A stretch of 44,893 nt of DNA, from assembly GCA_002811645.1 (NCBI GenBank), contig PDIP01000057.1, positions 230,225 to 275,117 on the forward strand. Direction: 5' to 3'. This DNA comes from Corallochytrium limacisporum (taxonomy: Eukaryota; Opisthokonta). The notes beneath the pieces were generated by a model. It was not told the origin of the DNA and did not search any database. It worked only from the letters and a program-made list of their open reading frames with translations. Position 1 is the first letter of the stretch, and each line of letters opens with the position of its first letter. A program made the translations under genes and the position numbers. Below, piece after piece: positions 10,293 to 19,547 of the stretch.

Positions 10293-10871
10293 TTTGCCAT
10301 CAATTCTTTCCTACTGGTTATTTCTTTGTTTGAGCAGAGCCTTATTTTTAACTGTTCGTGACTGGATTGACGCAAATACCCTGAACAATGAAACTAATCT
10401 GTCCATGAGACCTTTCGGCAGATAATTTACCCGCCCATGAGACACGAATACGAGGGAGACCCACCTGCGGCTTTTTCGGACCGCATACGGACGCGCTCAT
10501 TATAATCAATAAAATTCCCCCAACAGTAAAAAGCCGATATAATCAAGAAGAACCACAAAGATGCTGGCGCGCAACAATATTGATGGACAGAATCCAAGTT
10601 TGTAAGAGCACCGGTGAACTGTGCGGGGGAAACGGTTTCCAAGGTTGTACTGGACTGATCAGCGTACGAAAGATGTGTGCACGAAACTCAGACTCATTTA
10701 CAGGGGCCCGCCCGATTTCGACCTATTCAAGGATGACTGATTCAGGCCACTCAAATACTGCCTGTAAAAAGTTCTGCTTTAAGTGGTAACCGGTATGGCC
10801 TTTCCAACGACTTGGTGTCCGTACGCAACGACATCGGCGTGACATGCAGTCTTGCCCATCCACCTGGCGAG
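10293..10871. other. Divergent intergenic region, MSH5 / HAD-like
   Basis: The promoters of both flanking genes should lie here. The region is moderately AT-rich around 10490-10520. No conserved open frame, RNA gene or repeat was recognised. Confidence 0.45.
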
Positions 10872-12035
10872 ATGTCTACTACAGCAAAACTCGTCCTACA
10901 CCTGGACGTCAACAAAACCATTGTGATGTCTGATCCTGCGGGAGGCAAAACAGTGGAGACTGTATGCCAGGAGTTACTAGCTGAAACGTGCTGGGGTATG
11001 GTTGTGAGTAACGGGAATGCGGTTCAGAAATGGGAAGCAGTTTCGTCCTTCCCGAACCAGAAACCAACAGGAGCATCTGAATACGCAGATCCCATAAAAA
11101 TAGGTAGTATTTGTACCTACAAAATGTGGATAGACTCACAGTACCCCTACCCCAAATACAGCTCAACACAGGAAAAGACTATGTTGATGGCGGGTGTCAA
11201 AGACGCGAAGCAGAAGCGGACAGCTCTTGTGACCAAGTTCACAAGCGAAGGCGAGCCCGGTGATCGCTATCGGCCCTACTTTCGAAGGTTGATGGACTCA
11301 CTAACATATAAAGATGGCGAGGAACAAAGGAATTTTTACGTTATTGAGCCCTTCTTGCACCTTCTGCGATACCTAGACAACACTGGTGTTGATTACAGTG
11401 TCGTCCTACGCACATTTGGTGAGGATTTACCACATGTCATTCGTGATTTGAATGTATTTGGTAACGGCCTGCACGGGCGATTCAAAGGGGTGTCCTTACA
11501 AAAGTTTCGGGAGATCGATATGGTCCAAGATGTGGGCATCTTCTTTCGTGACGGTGTAGACAAGTACGGCACAGTCCTGATTTGGGGGACTTTGGAAAGG
11601 AACCCTGATTTGGACGACGGCCGAGAATTCTACCAGTCGCAGCACGGCGACAAGACCATGCACGATTCTTTTTCAGGCATTTTGAAGTCCATAAACAAAC
11701 ACTGCGACAGTAAGTTCTGTGTCGGAATTCAGGATTACTACGACTGGTGGAGTGCAAACAATGAGGCGAGTGGTGCTGGTAAGTTATTCATCATTGACCC
11801 ATCAGATACTGGTAGGCATCACTTGTTTCTAGATGACAACATCCGCCCTGACGAACCTGAAAAGAGCATTGTAGATATCCGCCATGTTGACGGACACTCG
11901 ATAGCCCTGGACAATGTTCTCAATAAGTACGCCATCAAGATCGATCCGTACGAGGCCCTCGTCAATGATAACTACTTCATTCGCTGCGTTGGGGATTGTC
12001 ATCGGGCATGGTGTGATGACCCCACCGTTTCATAA
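10872..12035 (+). CDS. Uncharacterised HAD-superfamily-like protein (DVNKT motif)
   Basis: This is a 387-residue soluble protein starting at the first in-frame ATG. Three elements match haloacid-dehalogenase phosphohydrolases in order. Motif I is LHLDVNKTIV (nucleophile candidate D12, T16). A motif II-like strand is YSVVLRTFG with T181. An acidic motif IV is LFLDDNI (D321, D322). The second aspartate of the usual DxD motif I is replaced by asparagine (N14). In phosphatases of this superfamily that position acts as general acid/base, so chemistry may be altered or lost. The middle (90-170) and C-terminal parts (PYEALVNDNYFIRCVGDCHR) are not familiar. There is no signal peptide or membrane segment. 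I recall no named family and assign no substrate. It converges with the ACAD11-like gene. Confidence 0.75.
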   Translation: MSTTAKLVLHLDVNKTIVMSDPAGGKTVETVCQELLAETCWGMVVSNGNAVQKWEAVSSFPNQKPTGASEYADPIKIGSICTYKMWIDSQYPYPKYSSTQEKTMLMAGVKDAKQKRTALVTKFTSEGEPGDRYRPYFRRLMDSLTYKDGEEQRNFYVIEPFLHLLRYLDNTGVDYSVVLRTFGEDLPHVIRDLNVFGNGLHGRFKGVSLQKFREIDMVQDVGIFFRDGVDKYGTVLIWGTLERNPDLDDGREFYQSQHGDKTMHDSFSGILKSINKHCDSKFCVGIQDYYDWWSANNEASGAGKLFIIDPSDTGRHHLFLDDNIRPDEPEKSIVDIRHVDGHSIALDNVLNKYAIKIDPYEALVNDNYFIRCVGDCHRAWCDDPTVS

Positions 12036-12145
12036 ACAACTCCACTATGGCCCGCAATTGTCCACCTTGATCATAAATGTGTGACTATATTTGATGTCTT
12101 TCAAAATTGACTTCCTCTCCCAACAGAGACAATCACGGAGGTAAC

Positions 12146-14434
12146 CTACATCTTCGCCACAGACTTGCGATAGGATCGTGCCTCCTCTTTGGCGATGGTC
12201 TGCTTGTGGACTTCATCTGGGCCATCAGCCAGACGCAGGGTGCGCACCATCGAGTACATGTAGGCCAAGGGGAAGTCCTGCGAAACACCGCCGCCGCCAT
12301 GTGCCTGGATACCACGGTCAATGACGTTCAGGGCCATACGAGGAGCAATGACCTTGATCATTGCAATCTCCTTCCGGGCCAGTTTGGTACCACCGACATC
12401 GATCATCTTGGCAGCCTTCAGGCACAACAAGCGAGCCTGCTCGATCTCCATGCGAGATTCTGCAATGTCAGACTGAATCGTGCCGAATTCGATCAACTTC
12501 TTCCCGAACGCCACTCTCTCGTGCACACGCTTCATCATGACCTCTAGGGCACGTTCAGCCACACCAATGGTGCGCATGCAGTGATGAATACGTCCAGGTC
12601 CAAGGCGTCCCTGAGCGATTTCAAAACCACGGCCCTCACCCAAAAGCAGATTTTCTTTGGGAACGCGGACGTTCGTAAACTTCATCTCGTAATGGCCGTG
12701 AGGAGCATCGTCATAACCAAAGACATTCAAGTGACGGACCTTTTGAACGCCCGGGGTGTCCATAGGGACCAAAATCATGCTCTGCTGGGCGTGTTTGGCA
12801 GCGCCCGTGTCTGTCTTGCCCATGACGACCAGGATTTTGGCACGAGGGTCACCAGCACCGGAGGACCACCACTTGCGACCGTTGATCACGTAGTAGTCTC
12901 CGTCACGACGAATCGAAGTTTCGACATTGGTGGCGTCACTGGATGCCACCTGAGGCTCAGTCATGCAGAACACAGAGCGGATCTCACCAGCTAGCAAAGG
13001 CTCCAGCCATTTTCTCTTCTGAGCTGGGGTACCATACAGGTGGAGTACCTCCATGTTACCAGTATCCGGGGCAGAACAATTGAAGACTTCGCTCGCAAAA
13101 AATGCTCGGCCCATGATCTCAGCCAGTTGGGCATACTCGTATTGACCCAGCCCACTGACGCCGGTGAGGAACAAGTTCCACAGGCCCTGCGCCTTGGCTA
13201 TTTTCTTCAGTTCCTCCAGTTTGGGAATCACCGTCCAGCGAGTAGGTGAGTTTTTCAGCTGCTCAGCAACTATAGGCTCACTAGGATATATGTACTCATC
13301 CATGAACTTGAGCAACTTTGCCTTAATCTTGGTCAGGCGCGGCGTCTCGACGATGTACTCCTGGTAGTCGACCTGCGGGTTGCTTGTTGCAATGCCGTAC
13401 CCAAGGCGAGCCAGCATCACGGTCGCCCCACCAATGTCTCCAGCATCATTGGAGTTGTTTCCCTGCAGGACCCGGCCATGAATACCACGGGAGATAGCTG
13501 CCACGCGGAAGAGAGAGTAGGCAAGGTAGCTGCGCATGATACGGCCTTCCGGGATTTCTACCTTTCCTGCTCGTGCATAAATGGACCAGTACTCCGACTG
13601 GGATGGAATGCCTTTGGGCAGCTGGCCACTACCCATAGAGATGCCAACATTGACACCATTCGGTAGCATCCAGGGGACAGTAGAGTATGCCAGCTCTGCC
13701 AGGCCCTCACCAGAGGTTGCCAGCTCCCAATCCAAGACAGCAATCACACGGGGCTCAGTGGGGTGGAAAACCATGTTATCCAGACGGTAATCACCGTGCA
13801 CGAGGACTGCAGGCTTCTCGGTGAAATCGCAGTTCAACTGCAGCCAATCGTAGAGCTTTTCCATTTCGGGGCAAGGAGGCACTCCATCCACACTGCTCTG
13901 TACGTACTGACGACGCCAGGTGGTGACTTGGCGTTTGAGGTAGGAACCAGGCTTTCCCAAATCTTCCAGACCAAGATCCTTCAGATTGTACGAATGCAAC
14001 ATCGCGAGAGTTTCGGCAGATGCTTTATAGATGGCCGAGCGCTCGTTGGGGGATAGGTCAGGAAGAGAACCATCACGGAAGATGCGGCCAGGTATGTAAC
14101 TCATCAAATAAAACTCAGTACCAATCACGCTACGATCACCACAATAGGCAATTGGTTTCGGGACAGGGAAGCCAACCTTATGGAGAGCAGTGATGCAGCG
14201 GAACTCACGGTCGACCTGATGAGCACTCTTCAGCAGATCACCACTGGGCTTTCGCCGGAGAACCATCTCCTGGGACCCGCACTGTACAAAGTAGGTAGGG
14301 TTAGACTGACCAGCGGGGAAGGACCTCACCGTAACGGGAGCTCCGCGACTGATCAGGCCCTTTGATTCAAGAAATTTCTTGAGGCCAGCCTCATTGAACT
14401 GGTTGCGCTTAGGAACAGGGATTGTGCCTGCCAT
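12146..14434 (-). CDS. ACAD11: ACAD11-like fusion: aminoglycoside-phosphotransferase-like kinase + acyl-CoA dehydrogenase
   Basis: This 762-residue protein joins two enzymes. The N-terminal domain (about 25-290) is an APH/choline-kinase fold with the catalytic HGDYRLDN (213-220) and the metal-binding LDWE (234-237). The C-terminal domain (about 368-762) is a flavin acyl-CoA dehydrogenase, with the substrate/FAD segment [14 protein letters not shown] and [14 protein letters not shown] and the late [12 protein letters not shown] region. In animals ACAD10/ACAD11 use this pair to phosphorylate 4-hydroxyacyl-CoAs and then process them for beta-oxidation. The start is the ATG at 14434 (TCAAAATGG context), because the codons upstream offer no ATG. 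The C-terminus AKM fits a weak peroxisomal PTS1, and there is no obvious mitochondrial presequence. A TATA-like box lies 92-99 nt upstream. Confidence 0.92.
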   Translation of the reverse strand: MAGTIPVPKRNQFNEAGLKKFLESKGLISRGAPVTVRSFPAGQSNPTYFVQCGSQEMVLRRKPSGDLLKSAHQVDREFRCITALHKVGFPVPKPIAYCGDRSVIGTEFYLMSYIPGRIFRDGSLPDLSPNERSAIYKASAETLAMLHSYNLKDLGLEDLGKPGSYLKRQVTTWRRQYVQSSVDGVPPCPEMEKLYDWLQLNCDFTEKPAVLVHGDYRLDNMVFHPTEPRVIAVLDWELATSGEGLAELAYSTVPWMLPNGVNVGISMGSGQLPKGIPSQSEYWSIYARAGKVEIPEGRIMRSYLAYSLFRVAAISRGIHGRVLQGNNSNDAGDIGGATVMLARLGYGIATSNPQVDYQEYIVETPRLTKIKAKLLKFMDEYIYPSEPIVAEQLKNSPTRWTVIPKLEELKKIAKAQGLWNLFLTGVSGLGQYEYAQLAEIMGRAFFASEVFNCSAPDTGNMEVLHLYGTPAQKRKWLEPLLAGEIRSVFCMTEPQVASSDATNVETSIRRDGDYYVINGRKWWSSGAGDPRAKILVVMGKTDTGAAKHAQQSMILVPMDTPGVQKVRHLNVFGYDDAPHGHYEMKFTNVRVPKENLLLGEGRGFEIAQGRLGPGRIHHCMRTIGVAERALEVMMKRVHERVAFGKKLIEFGTIQSDIAESRMEIEQARLLCLKAAKMIDVGGTKLARKEIAMIKVIAPRMALNVIDRGIQAHGGGGVSQDFPLAYMYSMVRTLRLADGPDEVHKQTIAKEEARSYRKSVAKM

Positions 14435-15499
14435 TTTGACTTGGGAAACTTGCACAGACTGTGAACACTTCTGGAAACCTCAAGGATCTCAGAGATTGGC
14501 ATATCCACAATGCCACCTGAGCGCCCTTTTATACATGTCCGTAGTGAGGCCACTCAAAGAGCTGTTCCGAAAATGACAGATTCAATTACAAGCTAAGGTA
14601 ATTCTCAGCGATTTGTGTGTATGGCAAGCGGACCATTACACGGGAGTGCACGCCCAGGGAGTATTGTCGCCGTGAGCGTCCGAATATAGGACACAACAGT
14701 ACGGAAATGACAGTAGACCCACCCCAAAGCCTCATTGTGCGCAGTAGTCACTGCTGTCCCTTTCTGCGTATCGTCCGAGTGCAGTTCAGAATCACACCCA
14801 TCTATATTAACATACTTCACTTTCTGTGATAAGGAATCCTCGCCCTTTCCTTGGTTTGTGAAATCAAGGCTGTTGGGTCTGACTGTACTGAATTCTCTTG
14901 CGCACTGTGTGCCACGAATCATCGAGAGCTCAAAACAGCTGCGAACTGTACAGCTATTTTTAGATCTCGCCGAAGACAAAGCTTCTGAACACAAGCGAGA
15001 GAAACCAGTGGGGAAGGAGGTGCGGGGAACTCTGTGTCAATAGAAAACAGTACCGCGGTTTGTGGCTTCGTGACATTTTTGGGGAAAACTGAGAGGACAA
15101 GGAAGATCAGCTTACTGTCAGCCCATAACCCTGATGCACATAGCACCAACTGGACTCTGGCGTTCCTTGCTTCCTCACAGCAGACCTCCCACTGTAACCT
15201 GTAAGCCGTGTGAAATATTACGTATTTTGATTCACAGAATATATTCAATTGATTTGGGTTGCAAAGTTTGAAAGAAAAACAAAGTTTTTCTTTAGATATG
15301 AAGTCGACGGAGGGCACGGTTTAACCAAGACCAGTTGCGAGTACACAACTTCAATAGTCGAACACACACATCCGCTGTGTGGGCAAAACTGGCTGCGCTG
15401 ATTATGCGGAATAAATGCAGCAAAGACTTGGTATTCGAACGAGCTCTTTAAGACAGTTTAGAAGCAGATCATGAGTTAGTCGTCTTGAATACGCAGAAT
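14435..15499. other. Bidirectional promoter region, ACAD11-like / cyclophilin
   Basis: This is 1.07 kb between divergent genes. It holds the ACAD11-like TATA-like box at 14526-14533. A two-codon upstream frame (ATG AGT TAG) at 15471-15479 precedes the cyclophilin start. No protein, RNA gene or repeat was recognised in the rest. Confidence 0.45.
14526..14533 (-). promoter_or_regulatory. TATA box of the ACAD11-like gene
   Basis: TATAAAAG on the minus strand is 92-99 nt upstream of the chosen ATG. It is the best TATA match in the window. Confidence 0.45.
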
Positions 15500-16138
15500 A
15501 TGCGCTCTTCCCGCAATTCGAACCTACCACGACTCCAAACTATGGCACGCTTGGCTCTGGTTGCAGTAGTCCTCGTGACTACCATACTCTTCTTCACTGC
15601 CCCTTCCTCTATCCACGCAGCAAATGCTGAGCAGGAGGAAATCACTGACAAGGTCTTCTTCGACATGACAATTGGAGGTGAAGATATTGGTCGCATTGTC
15701 ATCGGTCTCTTCGGCAAGACAGTTCCTAAAACTGTAGATAATTTCAAGACTCTCGCTCAGCGTGAAGGCTCTGAGGGATACAAGGGCTCTCACTTTCACC
15801 GTGTTATCCAGAACTTCATGATCCAGGGCGGAGATTTTACCAATGCAGATGGAACTGGCGGTAAGAGCATCTACGGCGGCAAGTTCGATGATGAGAACTT
15901 TGCTCTAAAGCACGAGGGACCTGGCTACCTATCTATGGCTAACGCCGGCAAGAACACGAACGGCAGTCAATTTTTCATCACTACCGTTAAGACTGCATGG
16001 CTAGACGGCCATCATGTTGTGTTTGGCAAGGTTCTGGAGGGCATGGACGTCGTGAAGAAGATTGAGACCACTCCAACTGGTCGCCGTGACGTACCTGATC
16101 AGCGGGTTGAAATTAAGGACTCTGGAGTCCTTGAGTAA
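15500..16138 (+). CDS. PPIB: Secretory-pathway cyclophilin (peptidyl-prolyl isomerase B type)
   Basis: This is a 212-residue cyclophilin that catalyses cis-trans isomerisation of prolyl bonds, probably in the endoplasmic reticulum. A hydrophobic signal sequence (about residues 16-35, [15 protein letters not shown]) precedes a likely cleavage after SIHA. The catalytic core has [15 protein letters not shown] with the active-site arginine at 101, [16 protein letters not shown], and the cyclosporin-contact tryptophan at 167 ([13 protein letters not shown]). It ends SGVLE and lacks an HDEL-type signal, as does vertebrate cyclophilin B. An in-frame stop at 15449 limits the N-terminus. A second ATG at 15542 has the better context (ACTATGG) and would give 198 residues starting right at the signal peptide, so the true start may be there. 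Confidence 0.93.
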   Translation: MRSSRNSNLPRLQTMARLALVAVVLVTTILFFTAPSSIHAANAEQEEITDKVFFDMTIGGEDIGRIVIGLFGKTVPKTVDNFKTLAQREGSEGYKGSHFHRVIQNFMIQGGDFTNADGTGGKSIYGGKFDDENFALKHEGPGYLSMANAGKNTNGSQFFITTVKTAWLDGHHVVFGKVLEGMDVVKKIETTPTGRRDVPDQRVEIKDSGVLE

Positions 16139-16226
16139 GACTCAAGCAATCTGGAACTGAAAATCCAGTAGCATGGTATTTTGTACAGCTGGATATATGT
16201 TGATTTATCATAAAACAATACAGAAG

Positions 16227-17447
16227 TTAGCCTTCTGCAAATACATTGTCTGTAAACTTGGAATTTCCATAGACATTGTCCATCTTCGGATCGTCCTTAA
16301 GGCTAATATCACGACTGCGTAGGGACCGTTTCACCGCATCAGAGTCATTGTGATCGATACTACGTGCAGACTTTAAGCTCTCCCTAATGTTTGCAGGGTG
16401 GTCTCCATATAATTGCTCGTCCACAATAGCAGCTACGGCTTCCTGTTGGAGGACCTCTTCGTTTTCCGCGGACGCAGAGGCAGGTTCTGCATGACCACCC
16501 CCAGCTTCCATGGCCTCGATATACCGACGTCTAGATTCTTCCATTTCTCTACCCTGTGCCTCGCGTAGTTTTTCTCTCTTCCTTGCTGCTTTGGCTTCAG
16601 CAGGTGTCATCATGGCCTGACCAACCCTCGTGGTGTGCAACTGGGGCTGCTGTGCTAAGATCTTCAAGTCAGCCGATTCCTTAGAAGGTTCCTCATAGGC
16701 TGGATACAGCTCATTGGTCATGATCGCATCATTCTCATCCCACTCTCCATTTCCCGCCGGGTGCCCTTCATCCTCGGAATTCCAATCCAAATCATGTTGA
16801 GGTTTGCCGTCCCTCAAGCTGGGATTTTTGTCAAAAAATTCGTTCAGCTTTGTAAGGATTGGAACTGCCTTACTGTTGGCTGGTACAAAGTCCAAAGTGT
16901 CGAGTGGGTTTCCGTTCACATCCAACGTTTCCAGGACTTTCAACTTGCAAAGTGCATATGGTAGAGAGCTCAATTGATTGTTCTCAAGTGACACAAACTG
17001 AAGACTCCTGCAATTCCCGATTGCCGATGGTAGCGAAATGAGTAGATTGGAAGCCGCATTCAGTACGGATAAATGGACAAGCTCACCTATTTCTTCAGGG
17101 AGATCCTGGAGTTTGTTATTTGCAACATTTAAAATTGTCAAATTCGTCACAGACCCGATGGCTGGAGGAAGGCTCACCAGTTTGTTTCGTTGCAAATATA
17201 ATTCCTCAAGATCTTCCATGAAGCCGATTTCGTATGGTAGAGTAGTTAGCTTGTTGTCTTCCAGTTCGAGAACCCGGAGCCTCTCGTCTTCGACATAACT
17301 CGGGTCAAGAACAGTCAAACCAAGTCCACTGCAGGTCAATTTTCTGCCTGAAGACTTGACTTTTGCTTTTTTGACCTCCTTGTCAAGCTTTTCTTTCGAC
17401 GGGAAGGCGCCATCTTCTCGATCTGGCCTACCTTGTTCGTTTCCCAT
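16227..17447 (-). CDS. LRRC57-like leucine-rich repeat protein with charged C-terminal extension
   Basis: This is a 406-residue protein. It starts MGNEQGR, which fits the N-myristoylation rule (Gly2, small residue at position 6). LRRC57 in animals also starts MGN. Six or so plant/SDS22-like leucine-rich repeats occupy about 36-186, for example LRVLELEDNKLTTLPYEIG and LTILNVANNKLQDLPEEIG. From about 190 onward it departs from LRRC57. That part is a 215-residue acidic and basic tail with a probable helical segment (AEAKAARKREKLREAQGREM) and Ser/Asp-rich low-complexity sequence. It is likely a membrane-attached adaptor; no enzymatic function is evident. The gene is intronless and convergent with the cyclophilin gene, with 88 nt between stop codons. 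Confidence 0.82.
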   Translation of the reverse strand: MGNEQGRPDREDGAFPSKEKLDKEVKKAKVKSSGRKLTCSGLGLTVLDPSYVEDERLRVLELEDNKLTTLPYEIGFMEDLEELYLQRNKLVSLPPAIGSVTNLTILNVANNKLQDLPEEIGELVHLSVLNAASNLLISLPSAIGNCRSLQFVSLENNQLSSLPYALCKLKVLETLDVNGNPLDTLDFVPANSKAVPILTKLNEFFDKNPSLRDGKPQHDLDWNSEDEGHPAGNGEWDENDAIMTNELYPAYEEPSKESADLKILAQQPQLHTTRVGQAMMTPAEAKAARKREKLREAQGREMEESRRRYIEAMEAGGGHAEPASASAENEEVLQQEAVAAIVDEQLYGDHPANIRESLKSARSIDHNDSDAVKRSLRSRDISLKDDPKMDNVYGNSKFTDNVFAEG

Positions 17448-18408
17448 AGTTATTTGCTCCTAGATCTTCTTATGCGATCCAATCGAACTAACACCTACCC
17501 ATTGATATTCTGTAGACTGGTGCATAGTCATAAATGTGCTATTAATAACATGTCTTGTACCTGGCCGAATCAACATACTATTGGCCCTGTGGTGACCAAC
17601 CTCGGCGGAGTCATTTTCGGAGGCTGTGCGTCCTAACAGGGCGGGTTCATCCCCTTTGTGGTGAGGATGCCTGTGCGGGAAAGAGGAACAACACAGGCGG
17701 GAAAGAGCCCTTGATCCATCGGTGGGTCAGAGAGCCTCCAGTACTTTTTCCTTTGCCTTTGGGCGATTGCATGAGATCTTACTTTCATAATCATAAGAAC
17801 CCCTTTGATTCTTCGTCCCATGTATGCCAATTGGTCGGTCGGGAGCACTTTCCTTGGATGCACGAGGCACCGGGGCAAAGTACCAGTAGTTCTAGTGCTC
17901 TGTTAGGGAAAACTCATATTCGTGTTCTGTACGAATTTTCTTGCACCCTTCCTCTCCCCGCCTTTCGTACAGTGAAGGTGAGGCGACAATGCATGTATAG
18001 ATAGAATTAAAGTCAGGAACGTCCAAAAACATCCGCCAACCACCGCAATCAATATATATTGAAGAATTGCTTCGTGCGCCGTGTACGTGGGCAGAATGTG
18101 GTCACAAGGACTGTCCTTGCGAGAGTCAGCGCAAAACCGATCCCCGGCGCATTCAAACCATGTCCACCTTAAGTGAACCAAAGCTACTAGAGGCTTGACG
18201 AAGAGTGAGTGTATTGCTGCAAGGTAGTATCCTGCTGGAGAGAGTGATTTCACTGTACAATAAGCTGTCAACATTGATTCTACAACTGGTACCAAGATGA
18301 CTTGTGAACAGAGGTTTTGTCACGGACATGGATAGAGAGAATCTTCACAGGGAGTAGCAGCATATTCGTTCTATATCAATCAATTGCACTTTTGTCGCCC
18401 AAAGCATC
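17448..18408. other. Intergenic region, LRRC57-like / TP53I11-like
   Basis: The promoters of two divergent genes should lie here. The only feature of note is a minus-strand open frame with a hydrophobic segment, listed separately as doubtful. No repeat or RNA gene was recognised. Confidence 0.4.
17903..18274 (-). CDS. Doubtful small ORF with one membrane-like segment
   Basis: This is a 123-residue ATG-initiated frame. It holds one strongly hydrophobic stretch (ILQYILIAVVGGCFWTFLTL) followed by a His/Lys/Arg-rich end. No homologue is recognised. It sits in the promoter space between two divergent genes, and its length is within chance expectation for this base composition. It is listed only because the hydrophobic segment looks like a real transmembrane helix. 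Confidence 0.15.
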   Translation of the reverse strand: MLTAYCTVKSLSPAGYYLAAIHSLFVKPLVALVHLRWTWFECAGDRFCADSRKDSPCDHILPTYTAHEAILQYILIAVVGGCFWTFLTLILSIHALSPHLHCTKGGERKGARKFVQNTNMSFP

Positions 18409-18891
18409 ATGCCAGCCGAAGAACCCGGGAGGATTGTACGCCTTGATGCAGATGAACAATCCAACATAGAGTCTCTCCGGTGGTTGCGCATCTGGTTCCG
18501 GCTAAATCTATTTCTGATGGTATTCGTCAGCGTACCATTCTTTGTGAGTCCAGAGTCTGCACAAAGTCGTTTAGGTCGGGGCTGTATTGATGTCTATGCC
18601 TCACGCATGGTTGCAGCTGCTCTTATATCTGTGGGGTTTCTATCGTACAGTGCAAGGTATTCTACTCTAGAGACCCTAAGGAGGGTTCTGGATTTCAAGA
18701 TCTGCTGGAGTACGCTCAGTCTGCTTGCATTACTCATGTCCTGCTGGCATGAGCCTGATGAGGTTCCAGGTGTTGTCATGGTGGGTATATTTGTACTAGC
18801 CTCCTTGGATGTGATATGGATTTACTACAGGATCGAATTGCCATATTTGTTTGCTGAAGGTGCCAGGAGAAACAACCATAAAGCAATGTAG
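18409..18891 (+). CDS. Four-helix membrane protein, TP53I11-like
   Basis: This 160-residue protein has four hydrophobic segments: about 26-46 (IWFRLNLFLMVFVSVPFFV), 66-82, 103-117 and 122-142 (GVVMVGIFVLASLDVIWIYY). Order and spacing resemble animal TP53I11. The first helix follows a LRxW motif. A short loop leads to a [LV]Y-containing second helix, then a charged stretch (LETLRRVLDF), and the last helix ends in aromatic residues. The cytosolic N-terminus is acidic. The biochemical function of this family is not settled. The similarity was judged by eye, so the family call is tentative, but the gene itself is well supported by a good ATG context and continuous membrane topology. It converges on MoaC with 12 nt between stop codons. 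Confidence 0.6.
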   Translation: MPAEEPGRIVRLDADEQSNIESLRWLRIWFRLNLFLMVFVSVPFFVSPESAQSRLGRGCIDVYASRMVAAALISVGFLSYSARYSTLETLRRVLDFKICWSTLSLLALLMSCWHEPDEVPGVVMVGIFVLASLDVIWIYYRIELPYLFAEGARRNNHKAM

Positions 18892-18903
18892 GAAACAAGT
18901 TCC

Positions 18904-19416
18904 CTATGTAAAATCCCTCTTTCCTCCGGTCTTTTGAACCACTTTGATGTCTGAAATGATCATATCGTGTGACATTGCCTTGCACATGTCATAGATGGTA
19001 AGGGCAGCACAGGATACTGCCTGAAGGGCCTCCATCTCTACCCCAGTTGTATACGTTGTCTTCGTCTCGGCCGAAATCGCAATTGTGCTTGATTCTTCGT
19101 CAGTATCGAATTCCACCTTTACAGAAGACAGAGGAATCTGATGACAAAGGGGGATCGAAGAGAAGGTCATCTTGGCGGCATTGATACCAGCAATTTTGGC
19201 AACAGTGAAAACATCGCCCTTTGCAATTTCTTTTTGTTTCAAAGCGGTCATCACATTAGAAGGTACCTTGATTGTCCCTATCGCTCTGGCTGTCCGCAAT
19301 GTTGCTTTCTTGGTAGAAACATCTACCATAGTCGCCTTTCCTTCAGAGTCCAAATGGCTGAAGCCGCTTGTGTACGTCCTTATCTGGTTTCGAGGGAGTG
19401 CACTATGTCTCAACAT
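18904..19416 (-). CDS. MoaC: Cyclic pyranopterin monophosphate synthase (MoaC / MOCS1B)
   Basis: MoaC converts 3',8-cyclo-7,8-dihydro-GTP into cPMP, the second reaction of molybdenum cofactor synthesis. The 170-residue model starts at the first in-frame ATG. Family features are MVDVSTKKATLRTARA, the AKIAGINAAKMTFSSIPLCH region, GVEMEALQAVSCAALTIYDM and the C-terminal KTGGKRDF. The N-terminus (MLRHSALPRNQIRTYTSGF) is basic, hydroxylated and acid-free, which fits a mitochondrial presequence, as for the eukaryotic pathway. The reading frame stays open upstream to a stop at 19504-19506. MoaA lies immediately upstream on the same strand with 131 nt between its stop and this ATG. A TATA-like element sits 89-97 nt upstream, inside that gap. 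Confidence 0.93.
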   Translation of the reverse strand: MLRHSALPRNQIRTYTSGFSHLDSEGKATMVDVSTKKATLRTARAIGTIKVPSNVMTALKQKEIAKGDVFTVAKIAGINAAKMTFSSIPLCHQIPLSSVKVEFDTDEESSTIAISAETKTTYTTGVEMEALQAVSCAALTIYDMCKAMSHDMIISDIKVVQKTGGKRDFT

Positions 19417-19504
19417 CAAAGGAGCAAGGAGGGGTTTATCACTGTCAGTCAAGTTTTTCGTATCGAACCTCGTCAGAGTGTCTAAGAATGAGCCTGTTAT
19501 AGCT

Positions 19505-19513
19505 TAATATATA
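19505..19513 (-). promoter_or_regulatory. TATA-like element between MoaA and MoaC
   Basis: TATATATTA on the minus strand lies 89-97 nt upstream of the MoaC ATG, the distance seen for other TATA-like boxes in this window. It suggests MoaC has its own promoter. It could also be an AT-rich 3' signal of MoaA. Confidence 0.3.
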
Positions 19514-19547
19514 CAAATCATTTCATATTGTCAATACACATCGTCCA

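Noticed and set aside
17555-18004. 149-codon plus-strand frame between the LRRC57-like and TP53I11-like genes
   Set aside because: It has no ATG at its start and no protein-like pattern.
19417-19547. Splice fusion of MoaA to MoaC through the gap, as in animal MOCS1
   Set aside because: No donor/acceptor pair that I tried keeps the MoaC frame, and the MoaA stop and Gly-Gly end are intact. It remains open only as a transcript-level question.
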